DNA from: Verrucomicrobiota bacterium | GTDB taxonomy: Bacteria > Verrucomicrobiota > Verrucomicrobiia > Limisphaerales > JADJPG01 | DNA length: 64,000 bases | Assembly: GCA_016713365.1 (NCBI GenBank) | Contig: JADJPG010000003.1 | Coordinates: 62,001-126,000, forward strand | Direction of reading: 5' to 3' | Shown: positions 31,110 through 40,353 of the stretch, one piece after another | How positions within the stretch are numbered: the stretch's first letter is position 1 | How the letters are laid out: each line of letters starts with the position of its first letter | Program-made: the position numbers and the translations under genes | The notes under the pieces: generated by a model | What the model was told of the DNA's origin: nothing | Databases searched by the model: none | Seen by the model: the letters and a program-made list of their open reading frames with translations, nothing else

Positions 31110-32108
31110 ATGAGCCTCACTCCAAAACAATCGCCGGTGCTGTGGAGCATGGTCATCCTGACGGTCACGATCCGGGTCGCGACCGCGCAGAGCAATGTTC
31201 TCGCACCGGCGACGGGTGCGATGCGAATTCCCTCCCTGCCGCAATCGGCCGCATCGACGGGCATTGCCTACTTCCGCGAACTGCTGTCCGCCAAGCCGGA
31301 GGATCGAGAGAAGCTCTTGATCGGGAAAGCGCCGGAGGTTCGGAACTTCTTGGAGAAAAGTATCCGACGGTACGAAGCGCTGGCCCCCGAGGAACGCGAA
31401 CTTCGTCTGCGGACCATGGAACTTCGCTACCACGTCACCGCGCTCGTCCGTACCGCGGCGACGAACCGCGTGCAGCGCCTCGCGTCCGTTCCGGAGAACC
31501 TGCGTCCGCTCGTCGAAGATCGGTTGAAGTATTGGGACACGCTCTCACCGGAGCTCCAGAAGATCGCGCTTCAAAATGAAGTGGCAGATCGGATCGTTGT
31601 TCCACAATCAGGTTCCGGCGCCAACCTGCCGCCCGGCCCATTCAACCGTCCGGCCTCCAATCAAATCGTCCAGATAGAACGTCAACTCGTCCGCTGGCAA
31701 AGCCTGCCCGAAGGCCGGCGCGAGCAGATTCAGCGCAACTTCACTACGCTGTTTGAATTCAGCGATGAAGAGAAGGCGAAGGCCCAGCTGCAGGCTCTTC
31801 CGCTCAGCTCGGAAGAACGCGATCTGATGGAGAAACCATCGCGGACTTCAAGAAGCTCCCGGTCGCCGCGCGAGCTGTGCATGCGCAATTTTCCCAAGTT
31901 CGCCGAACTCTCGCCGGAGGAGCGACGGCAGTTCCTCTACAACGCGCAGGAATGGCAGAAGATGTCCTCCGCCGATCGCGAGACCTGGCGCAAGCTCGTC
32001 AGCAAGGTTCCCCGCCTGCCGCCACTGCCGCCCGGTATTGGTCGTCCCCCGCCGCCCAAGCTCGCCACCAAATCTCCCGTTGTCACCGTGCAGGATACCA
32101 ACCGGTAG
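31110..32108 (+). CDS. Secreted DUF3106 protein
   Basis: A 332-residue protein with a hydrophobic signal region (VLWSMVILTVTIRVATAQ) at its start. The mature part holds several copies of the DUF3106 pattern of 'weigh-press-rub' type: RYEALAPEERELRLRTMELR, KYWDTLSPELQKIALQNEV, RWQSLPEGRREQIQRNF, FAELSPEERRQFLYNAQEWQ and KMSSADRETWRKLV. Each is a Trp/Pro helix-turn module of ~20-25 residues. It ends in a Pro-rich tail (RLPPLPPGIGRPPPPK). It follows the ECF sigma/anti-sigma pair by 10 bp and is probably a periplasmic partner or sensor of that system, as DUF3106 genes often are. No enzymatic activity is expected. Confidence 0.78.
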   Translation: MSLTPKQSPVLWSMVILTVTIRVATAQSNVLAPATGAMRIPSLPQSAASTGIAYFRELLSAKPEDREKLLIGKAPEVRNFLEKSIRRYEALAPEERELRLRTMELRYHVTALVRTAATNRVQRLASVPENLRPLVEDRLKYWDTLSPELQKIALQNEVADRIVVPQSGSGANLPPGPFNRPASNQIVQIERQLVRWQSLPEGRREQIQRNFTTLFEFSDEEKAKAQLQALPLSSEERDLMEKPSRTSRSSRSPRELCMRNFPKFAELSPEERRQFLYNAQEWQKMSSADRETWRKLVSKVPRLPPLPPGIGRPPPPKLATKSPVVTVQDTNR

Positions 32109-32169
32109 AGCTCAGCCGCCGAGCTCGCACTTGTCACCTCGCACCCCCGCGCCTACGCTGCGCTGACGC

Positions 32170-32961
32170 GTGCAAAAAATCGCCTTTCAGATCGGTTCCT
32201 TCACCATCCATTGGTATGGCGTACTTCTCGCCGTCGGCATGCTCGTGGGACTGTGGACCGCCAGCCGCCGCGCGATGCGAGACCGGATCGCGCCGGAGAA
32301 AATCTTCGATGCCGGGGCGTGGCTGATCATCGGCGCCATCATCGGCGCGCGCACGCTCTACGTCGTTTCGTATTGGGATCGGCTCTTCAAGGATCCGCTC
32401 TACCCGAACGCTCCATGGACGGAGATTTTCATGATTCAACGCGGCGGGCTAGTCTTCTACGGCGGACTCATCGGCGGCACGCTGGCCGGACTGCTCTTCG
32501 TCTGGCGCAATAAACTGCCGCTCTGGAAATTCGCCGATGCGCTCGCGCCCAGCATCGCCCTCGGTTACGTGCCCGGCCGGCTGGGTTGTTTGATGAACGG
32601 TTGCTGCTACGGACGCGAGACCGTGCTGCCGTGGGCGATTCATTTTCCCGCAGACCATGAAACCCACGGGTTCGGCGTTCATCCCACGCAGGTCTACGAT
32701 TCCCTCCTCAGCCTCGCGCTCTACCTCGGGCTCGCGTGGCTCCACCGTCGACGCAAGTTCGATGGTCAGGTTTTCGCCGCGTACTTCCTCTGCTACGCGA
32801 TGACACGCTCGGTCGTGGAAGCCTTTCGCGGTGACTATCCACCGCAACAATACCTCGGCGGCGTAGTCACTCCGGCCCACCTCGTGAGCATCCTCATCTT
32901 CGGCATTGGCGCGGCGCTTTACTGGAAGCTCGGCACGCGCAAAGTTCCGACCGCAGCCTAG
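32170..32961 (+). CDS. lgt: Prolipoprotein diacylglyceryl transferase
   Basis: Lgt transfers diacylglycerol from phosphatidylglycerol to the lipobox cysteine of prolipoproteins at the inner membrane. The 263-residue protein has seven hydrophobic segments and the family signatures HWYGVLLAVGMLVG (with the first conserved His-Trp-Tyr), GLVFYGGLIGGTLAG, and YVPGRLGCLMNGCCYGRET with the catalytic Arg and the conserved Asn, then HPTQVYDSLL. It starts at GTG 32170. The next gene, miaA, is 4 bp away, so the two are likely cotranscribed. Confidence 0.94.
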   Translation: MQKIAFQIGSFTIHWYGVLLAVGMLVGLWTASRRAMRDRIAPEKIFDAGAWLIIGAIIGARTLYVVSYWDRLFKDPLYPNAPWTEIFMIQRGGLVFYGGLIGGTLAGLLFVWRNKLPLWKFADALAPSIALGYVPGRLGCLMNGCCYGRETVLPWAIHFPADHETHGFGVHPTQVYDSLLSLALYLGLAWLHRRRKFDGQVFAAYFLCYAMTRSVVEAFRGDYPPQQYLGGVVTPAHLVSILIFGIGAALYWKLGTRKVPTAA

Positions 32962-32965
32962 ACCA

Positions 32966-33916
32966 ATGGGCTCTGCCAGCTCCCAACTTCAGCCGCTGTT
33001 CTTCGTCGGCCCCACCGCCGTCGGCAAGTCCGAGGTGGCCCTTTTGCTGGCTGAACGCCTTCGTGGCGAAATCATCACCGTCGATTCGATGCAGGCGTAC
33101 CGCGGCCTCGACATTGGTACGGCCAAACCCACCGCTGCTGAACAAGCACGCATTCCGCATCACCTGCTGGATGTCGCGGAACTCCACGAACCATTCGATG
33201 CCGGCAAGTTCGTCGCCCTGGCTCGAGCCGCCGTCGCCGGCATTCAATCACGCGGCCGGCTCCCGATCTTCTGCGGTGGCACCGGACTTTATGTGAAGGC
33301 GTTTGTCGATGGACTCGGCCAAGCGCCCCCGAGCGATCCGGTGATTCGAGCCGAGCTCGAAGCCACTCCGCTCGACACGATGCTCAGCGAGTTGTCCAAG
33401 CACGATCCGGTTACCTACGAGCGGATCGATCGGCAGAATCCCCGTCGGGTCATCCGCGCGCTCGAAGTCATTCGCATCACTGGCCAGCCATTCTCCGCCC
33501 AACGTGCCGAATGGAAGAGCACCGACGCGCCCGCAGTTGCCCGCGACGGCAAACGCATCATTGGCCTCGCTCGATCCGCCGGAGATCTACGCGCACGCAT
33601 CGATGCCCGCGTGGAGCAAATGTTCAGGCAGGGTCTTGTTGCGGAAACCAGCTCCCTACTAGCTGGCGGGCTGGAGAAGAATCCGACCGCCATGCAAGCG
33701 ATCGGCTACCGTCAGGTCGTGGAACATCTCCGCGGTGAACGTTCGCTCGAAGAAACCATCGAGTTGGTGAAGATACGCACGCGACAATTCGCGAAGCGCC
33801 AGATGACGTGGTTCCGACGGCAACTGTCCGTCCAGTGGTTGGAAGTTCGCCCGGGCGAATCAGCGTCCGAAATCACAACGCGAGTCGAAGCGCTGATCGG
33901 TCCCGAAGGCCCGTAG
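32966..33916 (+). CDS. miaA: tRNA dimethylallyltransferase
   Basis: MiaA adds a dimethylallyl group to A37 of tRNAs that read codons beginning with U. The 316-residue protein starts with the P-loop VGPTAVGKSEVALLLAER, followed by DSMQAYRGLDIGTAKPT and the DIGTAKP core. FCGGTGLYVKAF and ERIDRQNPRRVIRALEVI match the family exactly, and the C-terminus has the tRNA-binding segment KIRTRQFAKRQMTWFRR. The Met at 32966 is used; the frame extends upstream into lgt. The dimethylallyl donor comes from the MEP pathway, which the frameshifted ispH in this window would supply. Confidence 0.94.
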   Translation: MGSASSQLQPLFFVGPTAVGKSEVALLLAERLRGEIITVDSMQAYRGLDIGTAKPTAAEQARIPHHLLDVAELHEPFDAGKFVALARAAVAGIQSRGRLPIFCGGTGLYVKAFVDGLGQAPPSDPVIRAELEATPLDTMLSELSKHDPVTYERIDRQNPRRVIRALEVIRITGQPFSAQRAEWKSTDAPAVARDGKRIIGLARSAGDLRARIDARVEQMFRQGLVAETSSLLAGGLEKNPTAMQAIGYRQVVEHLRGERSLEETIELVKIRTRQFAKRQMTWFRRQLSVQWLEVRPGESASEITTRVEALIGPEGP

Positions 33917-33929
33917 CGCCGCGGTAGCT

Positions 33930-34514
33930 TTAAGACGCTTTACGCTGCCACCAAAGCATCAGCTCCAGCCCCGTCCGATTCGAATACGCGCGCGGCACCC
34001 AGCCCTGCTTGAGCTCGAAGTGCGGCAGAAACCGCTCCATCAACTCCTCCTGTGTCACACCGAAAGGCGGCCCCTGCACGTCGCGAATCATGTAGTGAAT
34101 GGCTAGGAACTGCCCACCCGGCTTCAGCCAGCGCAGCACCGCCTTCACATACTCGTCGCGACACGACGGATCGATCGCGCAGAACAGCGTGTGCTCAAAC
34201 AGCCAGTCGAACGGCGTCGGCGGCGTGTGCGCCAGAAAATCGCACTGGGCAAACTCGGCGTTCAGGCCGGCCTGCGCGGTGCGCTCGCAACAGAGCCGGA
34301 CAGCGGACGGGGCGAGATCAAAACCGGACGGGGCAAAGCCAGCCTTCGCCCACACGCGAACGTCGTGTCCCGTGCCGCAACCGGGAATCGCCACCGTGCC
34401 GCGCGGCAGCTCCGGATGAGCCGCAAGAAAATCCACCAAGCCCGGCGAAGGCTCGCCCTTTTCCCACGGCATGTCGCCCGTCTGATAGCGTGTCTCCCAG
34501 TCGGTGATGCTCAT
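33930..34514 (-). CDS. TPMT-family (thiopurine S-methyltransferase-like) methyltransferase
   Basis: A 194-residue class I methyltransferase. DWETRYQTGDMPWEKGEPSP is typical of the TPMT family N-terminus, and AIPGCGTGHDVRVWAKAGF is the SAM-binding motif I, with FDLAPSAV as the strand-2 acidic region. FEHTLFCAIDPSCRDEYVKA and LKPGGQFLAIHYMI complete the core. Relatives methylate thiols, halides or selenium/tellurium species; the acceptor cannot be told from sequence. It starts where the MBL hydrolase gene ends (4-bp overlap, ATGA), so the pair is cotranscribed. It is convergent with miaA with 13 bp between stops. Confidence 0.85.
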   Translation of the reverse strand: MSITDWETRYQTGDMPWEKGEPSPGLVDFLAAHPELPRGTVAIPGCGTGHDVRVWAKAGFAPSGFDLAPSAVRLCCERTAQAGLNAEFAQCDFLAHTPPTPFDWLFEHTLFCAIDPSCRDEYVKAVLRWLKPGGQFLAIHYMIRDVQGPPFGVTQEELMERFLPHFELKQGWVPRAYSNRTGLELMLWWQRKAS

Positions 34515-35566
34515 TGGACGCGGGTCTGGTAGGTGCGCGAATGGCCCGTCGCCGGAATGCTGACCGTATACGACTTCGCAGCCGGCTCAACGGACAACTG
34601 GATGTGATGTCCTTCGCACTTCTCAGGAAAGTTCGCGATGAACTCGTCCGCCGTGTTGTTGATGTCATCCGCACGCACGTTTTTGTGGACCTGATACATC
34701 GCCTGAATGCCGGGCGATGACTTGAGCGCGTCCACGGTGGATTTCGCGGTGCCCTTGCGTGGACCGTTGTTCATCACGGAAACCGTCGGCGCGAGACTGT
34801 GCACCAGCAGCGGGTTGTTGCTCACGTCGAGCCCGTGGTGATTGACCTGATACACGTCCACCTGACCCACGCGATTCACCGGGCACACCAGCTCGGCTTC
34901 GGTGTTCCAGGTCATGTCGCCGCCATCGAAGAAACGCCATCCGCCGAACTCCAGCACCACGGCGATGCTGTTCGCGTTGTCCGAAGTGTCTTTTTGCTTC
35001 AACGAAGCCTTGTCGCAGTCGGCACCATTCTTGGCTCCCGCGGGCGCCTCGATGAACTTCTGTTTCGCCGCCACGCAACGGAGCGACAGCTTCGGCGCGC
35101 CACTGACCTGGCGCAGCTTAATCTCACCGCCGGGCGTCAGGACGTTCCGCCCGTCCGCCTTGAACTCGCGATACGGCCGAATCAGCAGCGGCCAGCGCGT
35201 GTCGTTCCGGTTGCCGTCCGGATTGCTCTCCGGAATGCCGTTGTCATACACCTGCCCGATGGGAATCAACGCCGACACCTCCGCCGCGCCGCCGAAGTGG
35301 TCCGTGTGAAAGTGCGTGGTGATGTAATGATCGATCTTCTTGAGACCCGCGATCTGGGACGCAGTCTTGAAGATGCGGCCTGAGTCGCGAACGCCGGGAT
35401 TCCCGGAATCGATTAGCACCGACTCGCCATCCGGAGTGACAATCAAGGTCGAACCTCCGCCCTCGGTATCTATCCAGTATATGTCGAGCTTGCGATCCTT
35501 CTGACCGGCTCGAACGGAAACAACCAGACTGAGTGAAAGCGCAACGAGAGTGGCGAATCTTTTCAT
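34511..35566 (-). CDS. Exported MBL-fold metallohydrolase
   Basis: A 351-residue metallo-beta-lactamase-fold protein of the ComEC/Rec2-like subgroup. A signal peptide (cleaved near VSVRAGQ, about residue 20) directs export. The metal site THFHTDHFGGAAEV (HxHxDH) is near residue 88, with DIYWIDTEGGGSTLIVTPDG and GESVLIDSGNPG before it, the usual first strands. Later metal ligands are likely in FDGGDMTW and VNHHGLDVSNN. Substrates of periplasmic members are usually not known. It ends in a 4-bp overlap with the methyltransferase start. A 137-bp gap separates it from the divergent PQQ-propeller gene. Confidence 0.86.
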   Translation of the reverse strand: MKRFATLVALSLSLVVSVRAGQKDRKLDIYWIDTEGGGSTLIVTPDGESVLIDSGNPGVRDSGRIFKTASQIAGLKKIDHYITTHFHTDHFGGAAEVSALIPIGQVYDNGIPESNPDGNRNDTRWPLLIRPYREFKADGRNVLTPGGEIKLRQVSGAPKLSLRCVAAKQKFIEAPAGAKNGADCDKASLKQKDTSDNANSIAVVLEFGGWRFFDGGDMTWNTEAELVCPVNRVGQVDVYQVNHHGLDVSNNPLLVHSLAPTVSVMNNGPRKGTAKSTVDALKSSPGIQAMYQVHKNVRADDINNTADEFIANFPEKCEGHHIQLSVEPAAKSYTVSIPATGHSRTYQTRVQ

Positions 35567-35703
35567 AAGGAGATGGTTTATTTCGGCGGAACCTAGCCAG
35601 CACCGATGCGGATGAACAGAGGAAATCTGCGGCAGGATCGATCAACGGCGCGAAAAAACCGTTTGTGCCGCCTGTGCTTTTCGCCTACTACCAGCCCATT
35701 GCC

Positions 35704-36951
35704 ATGAAGACCATTTTTTCACTCGCGCTGCTCACGATGGTATCGCTTTCCACACACGCCGGCGACTGGCCGCAGTGGCGGGGTCCTGAACGCGACGGGA
35801 ATTCCAGCGAGCTGGCTTCATTGAACAAGCTCTCCACCGACCTCAAGCCGGCCTGGCGAATCCAGGTGGGCGGCGGACACTCCGGTCCGGTGGCCGCGGG
35901 AAACACCGTCATCTACGTGGATGAAGACGGCACGAACGAAGTGGCGCATGCACTCGACGCCGCAAGCGGCAAGGAACGCTGGAAGGTTGCCTACGCGCCG
36001 CGCTTTCAGGACGAATGGGGCGCCGGCCCGCGCGCGACGCCAATGATCGATGGCGATCGCGTCTACGTTCAGTCCTGCACCGGAGAGTTTCGTTGTCTGT
36101 CGTTGGCGGACGGCAAAACGATTTGGCAAACGAGTTTCGAGAAAGATTTCGGCGTGAAGTTTCTCGGGAACAAAGCCAATGAAGGCACCGCGACGAGACG
36201 CGGCAACAACGGTTCCGGCGTCATCGATGGCGATCGATTGTTCCTCCCCGTCGGCAGCAAGAACGGCGCGAGCGTGGTTTGTTTCGACAAGAAGTCCGGC
36301 AAGGTGCTCTGGAAATCCGGCGACGACGAGGCGGCTTACTCCTCGCTGGCAATGGCCTCGCTCGGCGGCGTTCGTCAGGTCGTTGCGCTGACGGCGGAGG
36401 CACTCCAAGGCGCGGATGCGGTATCCGGAAAAGTTCTCTGGCGCGTGCCGTTGAAGACCGCAGCCAAACGCCATGCGGCTTCGCCGGTCGTCATCGGCGA
36501 TCAAATCACGGTGAACTCGCACACCTTTGGGCTGCGTTCCTTTCGCGTCGAAAAGGACACGGGCGGCTTCAAGGCGACGGAGGCGTGGGCGAACGCAGAC
36601 CTGAAGATCAATCTCGCCACGCCTGTGCTGTTGGACGGGCATCTCTACAGTCAGGGCGCGAACAAGGACTACGTCTGCGTGGACGCCAAAACTGGCGCGC
36701 TCAAGTGGTCCCAGACCGGCTTCGGCCTTGGCCGCAAAGACTACGCTTCAACCATCGCGATCGGGAAAAACCTGCTGGCCTTGACCGAAGACGGCACACT
36801 GCTCCTCGTCGCTGGAAACCCGGATAAGTACATCGAACTCGGCCGCGTGCAGGTCTGCGGCAACACCTGGAGCCACCCTGCCCTTGCGAACGGAAGGCTT
36901 TACGTCCGCGATGGACGTTCGTTGCAGTGTTTCGACTTGGGCGCGAAATAG
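35704..36951 (+). CDS. Secreted PQQ-like (BamB-type) beta-propeller protein
   Basis: A 415-residue protein with a signal peptide (cleaved near STHAGD) followed at once by WPQWRGPERDGNS, a phrase typical of planctomycete/verrucomicrobial PQQ-propeller proteins. The blades are AxDAxxGKxxWK repeats: ALDAASGKERWKVAY, LSLADGKTIWQTSF, CFDKKSGKVLWKSG, DAVSGKVLWRVP, VDAKTGALKWSQ. No quinone-binding or dehydrogenase residues are obvious, so it may be a structural propeller rather than an enzyme. The first ATG is 39 bp upstream of the one used, but the Met at 35704 gives a proper signal peptide. The outer-membrane protein gene that follows is convergent (16 bp between stops). Confidence 0.85.
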   Translation: MKTIFSLALLTMVSLSTHAGDWPQWRGPERDGNSSELASLNKLSTDLKPAWRIQVGGGHSGPVAAGNTVIYVDEDGTNEVAHALDAASGKERWKVAYAPRFQDEWGAGPRATPMIDGDRVYVQSCTGEFRCLSLADGKTIWQTSFEKDFGVKFLGNKANEGTATRRGNNGSGVIDGDRLFLPVGSKNGASVVCFDKKSGKVLWKSGDDEAAYSSLAMASLGGVRQVVALTAEALQGADAVSGKVLWRVPLKTAAKRHAASPVVIGDQITVNSHTFGLRSFRVEKDTGGFKATEAWANADLKINLATPVLLDGHLYSQGANKDYVCVDAKTGALKWSQTGFGLGRKDYASTIAIGKNLLALTEDGTLLLVAGNPDKYIELGRVQVCGNTWSHPALANGRLYVRDGRSLQCFDLGAK

Positions 36952-36967
36952 ACCGACAGGCGCGGCG

Positions 36968-37612
36968 CTAAAACTTCACCTGAAAGCTCGCGCTGACCGA
37001 GTGAATGCGCGCGCGGCCGAACCGGATGTCCTGCGACGTCCGGCGGACATCCCACTCCGTTTCGTCAGCGGCGAAATACTTGTAGACCAGACCGACGGAC
37101 ACCGAGTCGCTCCACTTATACCGAACGCCACCGTAAGCCTGCCAGGCGAAGACCACTTCAGCCGCTCCACCATCCACATCACTACCAGCGCCCAAGCGGT
37201 CATCGTCGACGTAGATTGACGATGCCGAGAAGCCGGGACCGCCGCCGATGAACGGTTCGAGCCGAGACTTGTTCGGCACGCTGAACTCGACATTGGCCAT
37301 CAACGGCACCTGCGACACGGAGATGTCCGCATCTTTCACCGAGTTCACCATCAAACCGGTTTCCAAGCCGAGGCTCAGCCAGTTACTGAAACGGTAACCG
37401 CCATTGAGAGTCAGCCGCGCCCCGGGATGGAACTCCACCTCCCCACCGGGCGGCGCATCCGGGAATTCCTTCAAGCTGGTGCTCTCGGCGATCGTTCCAC
37501 CCACATCCGCACCCAGGTAAAAGCCAAGGTTCTCTTCCGCGATGACTGGCAGGGCAATCAGCGCCACACCGCAGACCGTGAAGGAACTCAAAAATCCACA
37601 TCGAAGGTTCAT
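36968..37612 (-). CDS. Outer-membrane beta-barrel protein
   Basis: A 214-residue exported protein. The signal peptide ends near IAEEN (about residue 25). The rest alternates polar and hydrophobic residues as in eight-stranded barrels: LGFYLGADVGGTIAE, GARLTLNGGYRFSNWLSLGL, VPLMANVEFSVPNKSRLEPF, IGGGPGFSASSIYVDD, VFAWQAYGGVRYKWSDSVSV and the C-terminal strand VSASFQVKF ending in Phe. This fits OmpW/OmpA-like small barrels. It follows the second cassette on the same strand (145-bp gap) and may be part of the same surface region. No specific ligand is evident. Confidence 0.82.
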   Translation of the reverse strand: MNLRCGFLSSFTVCGVALIALPVIAEENLGFYLGADVGGTIAESTSLKEFPDAPPGGEVEFHPGARLTLNGGYRFSNWLSLGLETGLMVNSVKDADISVSQVPLMANVEFSVPNKSRLEPFIGGGPGFSASSIYVDDDRLGAGSDVDGGAAEVVFAWQAYGGVRYKWSDSVSVGLVYKYFAADETEWDVRRTSQDIRFGRARIHSVSASFQVKF

Positions 37613-37757
37613 GGTAAAATTCTCCAGTTAAAGTTTCTTGTTCGGTCTTCGGATAATACGCCCACCCCGCCGTGTCAATGATCGCCTCAAAACGAAAACC
37701 GGCGGGAGAAGCGTCGCGCACGCACTCTCCCGCCGGGTTCGAGTGAAGATCCGTCCG

Positions 37758-38675
37758 TCAGGGAATCGAGATCTCCACGCGATAGAACTTGTTCGTCTCC
37801 GTCGCGTTCATGTCAGTGACCGTCCGCTGCGGTCCCGCGTCGAGCACAGTGAACCCTTCCAGCTTCTCCCAGTCGGACGCATTGAAATCGAGCTTGTAGT
37901 GAACCGCGTAGATTCGATTCGGCACGCGTGGACTGAAGACCAGATTCTTGCGCGTCGGCTGGCCCGGCACTGATTCGATGCGGAATCGGAAGTAAGAGTT
38001 CCCGTCCGTCGGGTTCGAGCCAGCGTAGTATTCATAGCCCGTCGGCTGACCATCGCCATCGCCGTCCGCGCCCGGAGCCGCGTTCGGATTGCCCACGCCG
38101 AAGTATTGCACCTGCCATGCGTCATCAATGCCGTCACCGGCGTAAGTGCCGAAGTTGTCGTTCTCGCCATTCATCACGCGCAATCCAAGCGTCGCAGCCA
38201 GACCGCGCCAAGTTCCCTGCGCCGTCGCCAGCGTGTCTTCATAAACTTCCGCCGCCGTCAGCAGGCCGCCGGCGCTGATGGACAGAATGGGACCGCCGGC
38301 CGGGCTCCACGTCACAGCGGCGGGAGCGAGGACCAGCGCAGTGCCATCGTCCAGCAGCGCGCGCGCGGCGAGCTGACGGGTTGCGCCTTCATTGACGTTG
38401 GTTGGGTTGGCAGTGACCGCGAGACTGGCGGCGTTGTAGATTTGACCGAGGTAACCGTGCTTGGCGACTTCCGCCGGTGCGGCCGCTGTGCCGACACCGG
38501 CAATGCCGCCGATACAGCCGTCGTGCGAATAGGCCGCGCTCGTCGCGCGCCGGCCGCCGGCATCGGCGGAATCCGACGGAACGTTGTAGCTCGCGCTCGA
38601 GCGGGAGCCAGCGAAAGCGCTGGCGGCGAAGCAGACCGTCGTCAGAGAGAGCGTGATGATTTTGTAAGTGTTCAT
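37758..38675 (-). CDS. Secreted 'GG-TS-Y' protein, cassette 2
   Basis: A 305-residue exported protein. The ATG at 38675 has a good ribosome-binding site (AAGGA about 8 bp before) and starts a signal peptide cleaved near AFAGS; the ORF could begin 66 bp earlier but that lead is poor. The mature N-terminus reads RSSASYNVPSDSADAGGRRAT and then SAAYSHDGCIGGIAGVGTA, the same GG-TS-Y pattern as the cassette-1 protein. A middle domain has TNVNEGATRQLAARALLDDG, an Ig-like or BIG2-like pattern. DGIDDAWQVQYFG and DGDGDGQPTGYEYYAGSNP form a thrombospondin-3-like Ca-binding piece. The last ~70 residues end NKFYRVEISIP, the domain shared with the LOX-like protein. It is the third gene of cassette 2. Confidence 0.72.
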   Translation of the reverse strand: MNTYKIITLSLTTVCFAASAFAGSRSSASYNVPSDSADAGGRRATSAAYSHDGCIGGIAGVGTAAAPAEVAKHGYLGQIYNAASLAVTANPTNVNEGATRQLAARALLDDGTALVLAPAAVTWSPAGGPILSISAGGLLTAAEVYEDTLATAQGTWRGLAATLGLRVMNGENDNFGTYAGDGIDDAWQVQYFGVGNPNAAPGADGDGDGQPTGYEYYAGSNPTDGNSYFRFRIESVPGQPTRKNLVFSPRVPNRIYAVHYKLDFNASDWEKLEGFTVLDAGPQRTVTDMNATETNKFYRVEISIP

Positions 38676-38727
38676 ATTTCCTTTTGGTAAACCCAATCGA
38701 TTTGAGCGCATGGAATGTTTCGGCTCC

Positions 38728-40314
38728 TCAAGGTTTGCCAATCACCACGCTGCGATCCGGCAGCGCGCGCAGCGTCGTTGGCGAGCTGATGGTCTGGGCG
38801 GGATAGTGATAATCCGAGGAACTGGTGCCACCATTCAGAACCAAGGTGCGTCCCGAAGAGGTGCCGGCAATCGCACTGGCAATGGTTCGATACGGAATAT
38901 TGTAGGTGCCCGTGTTCACGATGAAATTGAAGTCGGGATTCACGAATGCATCCGCTTCCTTCAAGGTGCTGAGGAAGGACGGCCAGAGCTGGAGCAATCC
39001 GTTTCCGTAACTCGCGTCCTTGCCAGCGGCCCCCAAATCCTCCGCCATGCGGTAGAGGCAGTCCTTGATTCCCGAACCGTTGATGCGCGTCGGATTCATG
39101 CTCTTTACCAGCACCGCTGCGCCGGCGACGTGCGGCGACGCCATTGAGGTGCCGTTGAAGAACGAGTAGTTCCCGTTCGCATTCGCACCGGAGTAGTTCG
39201 TCGACACCGTGCTGAGGATGCTCGTGCCGGGAGCCGCAAGATCAATGGCGCTGCCAAAGTTGCTGCTGCCATTCAAGGCGTCCGTGTCCCGGGTGTTGCT
39301 GACAACGAGCGGCCAGGAATGATCGTTCCAACCCTGCGACGGGCTGCTGTCCACGTTCATGCCGTCGTTGCCGGCGGCGACCACGACGAGCACGCCAGCG
39401 GACTGCGCGTTGTCGAGCGCGTCGCTTTCCGAGCCCGTCAGCTCACTGTTGCCAAAGCTGCAGTTGATCGCGTCCGCTCCGTTGGCCACCGCGTCGTTAA
39501 TCGCGTCCGCCGCACAGCAGATGTAGTACTGGCTCTCGTCCGAGTTCCACGTCGCACAACCCATCGCCATGATGCGCGCATTCACCACGCCCGCGATGCC
39601 GATGCTGTTGCCGCGAATCGCCGCCGCGATGCCCGCGACGTGCGTGCCGTGGTCGATCGAACTGCCGCCGCGACGGTCGCGCTTACAATCGCCGTTCGCA
39701 TTCCCGCCGAAGCCGCGGTTGTAAACGATCCGGCTGGCGAGATCGGGATGCGTAAGGTCAACTCCGGTGTCGATGATCGCGACGCGTTCCGTCGTCGACG
39801 CCTGCGGAACATCCCAGGCGTCATCGGCACGAACGCGTTCCGGGCCCCACTGATCCGTCCAGCGTGCGTCGTTCGGCGTCAAAGTGGGCTTGTGGAGCTT
39901 CACGATGCTCGCCCAGGCCACATCGCCATTCTGCTTCAACTCCTCGACCACCTGCGCGGCGTCCTCGCCATCGTTCAGCTTCATCTTCAGTGAACGGGCG
40001 AGCTTCGGCACCTGTTCGCCCTCGACCGCGACGCGGGCGGGAAGTTCCTCGCCCTTCAACCAGCGATCCGCACCCGTATGCGCGGCGACGACATCACGAA
40101 CTCCGCGATGCAGCCGGAGCAACCGGGCCTTGTCCACCGGACGGCGGCTCGCACCAACGGGCGAGAGCTCTTGCGCTGCCTCGGCCTTGAGACCGAAATC
40201 AATCTCGTGTTTCAGGTAGTAGGTGCCGTTCGGGAGGCGGCCGATGGCCGGGTCAGCCGCGCTGACTCCGAGAACCATTCCGCAGACCATCATCGTTGAG
40301 ATCAGTTTTTTCAT
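38728..40314 (-). CDS. Secreted subtilisin-family (S8) serine protease, cassette 2
   Basis: A 528-residue protease with a signal peptide (cleaved near VSAADP) and a pro-region that includes KLARSLKMKLNDGEDAAQVV, an inhibitor I9-like fold. The catalytic triad is VAIIDTGVDLTHPD (Asp, about residue 183), HGTHVAGIAAAI (His, about 222) and GTSMASPHVAG (Ser, about 390). INCSFGNSE before the Ser site holds the oxyanion-hole Asn area. The C-terminal ~60 residues read FNFIVNTGTYNIPYRTIASA and ISSPTTLRALPDRSVVIGKP, a beta-helix-like tail similar to that of the cassette-1 metalloprotease. It lies between the fibre and GG-TS-Y genes (39 and 52 bp gaps), the same place as the metalloprotease in cassette 1. 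Confidence 0.88.
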   Translation of the reverse strand: MKKLISTMMVCGMVLGVSAADPAIGRLPNGTYYLKHEIDFGLKAEAAQELSPVGASRRPVDKARLLRLHRGVRDVVAAHTGADRWLKGEELPARVAVEGEQVPKLARSLKMKLNDGEDAAQVVEELKQNGDVAWASIVKLHKPTLTPNDARWTDQWGPERVRADDAWDVPQASTTERVAIIDTGVDLTHPDLASRIVYNRGFGGNANGDCKRDRRGGSSIDHGTHVAGIAAAIRGNSIGIAGVVNARIMAMGCATWNSDESQYYICCAADAINDAVANGADAINCSFGNSELTGSESDALDNAQSAGVLVVVAAGNDGMNVDSSPSQGWNDHSWPLVVSNTRDTDALNGSSNFGSAIDLAAPGTSILSTVSTNYSGANANGNYSFFNGTSMASPHVAGAAVLVKSMNPTRINGSGIKDCLYRMAEDLGAAGKDASYGNGLLQLWPSFLSTLKEADAFVNPDFNFIVNTGTYNIPYRTIASAIAGTSSGRTLVLNGGTSSSDYHYPAQTISSPTTLRALPDRSVVIGKP

Positions 40315-40353
40315 ACGCAGCTCAGTGGTGAGTTTGTTGTGATTGCCGAACGA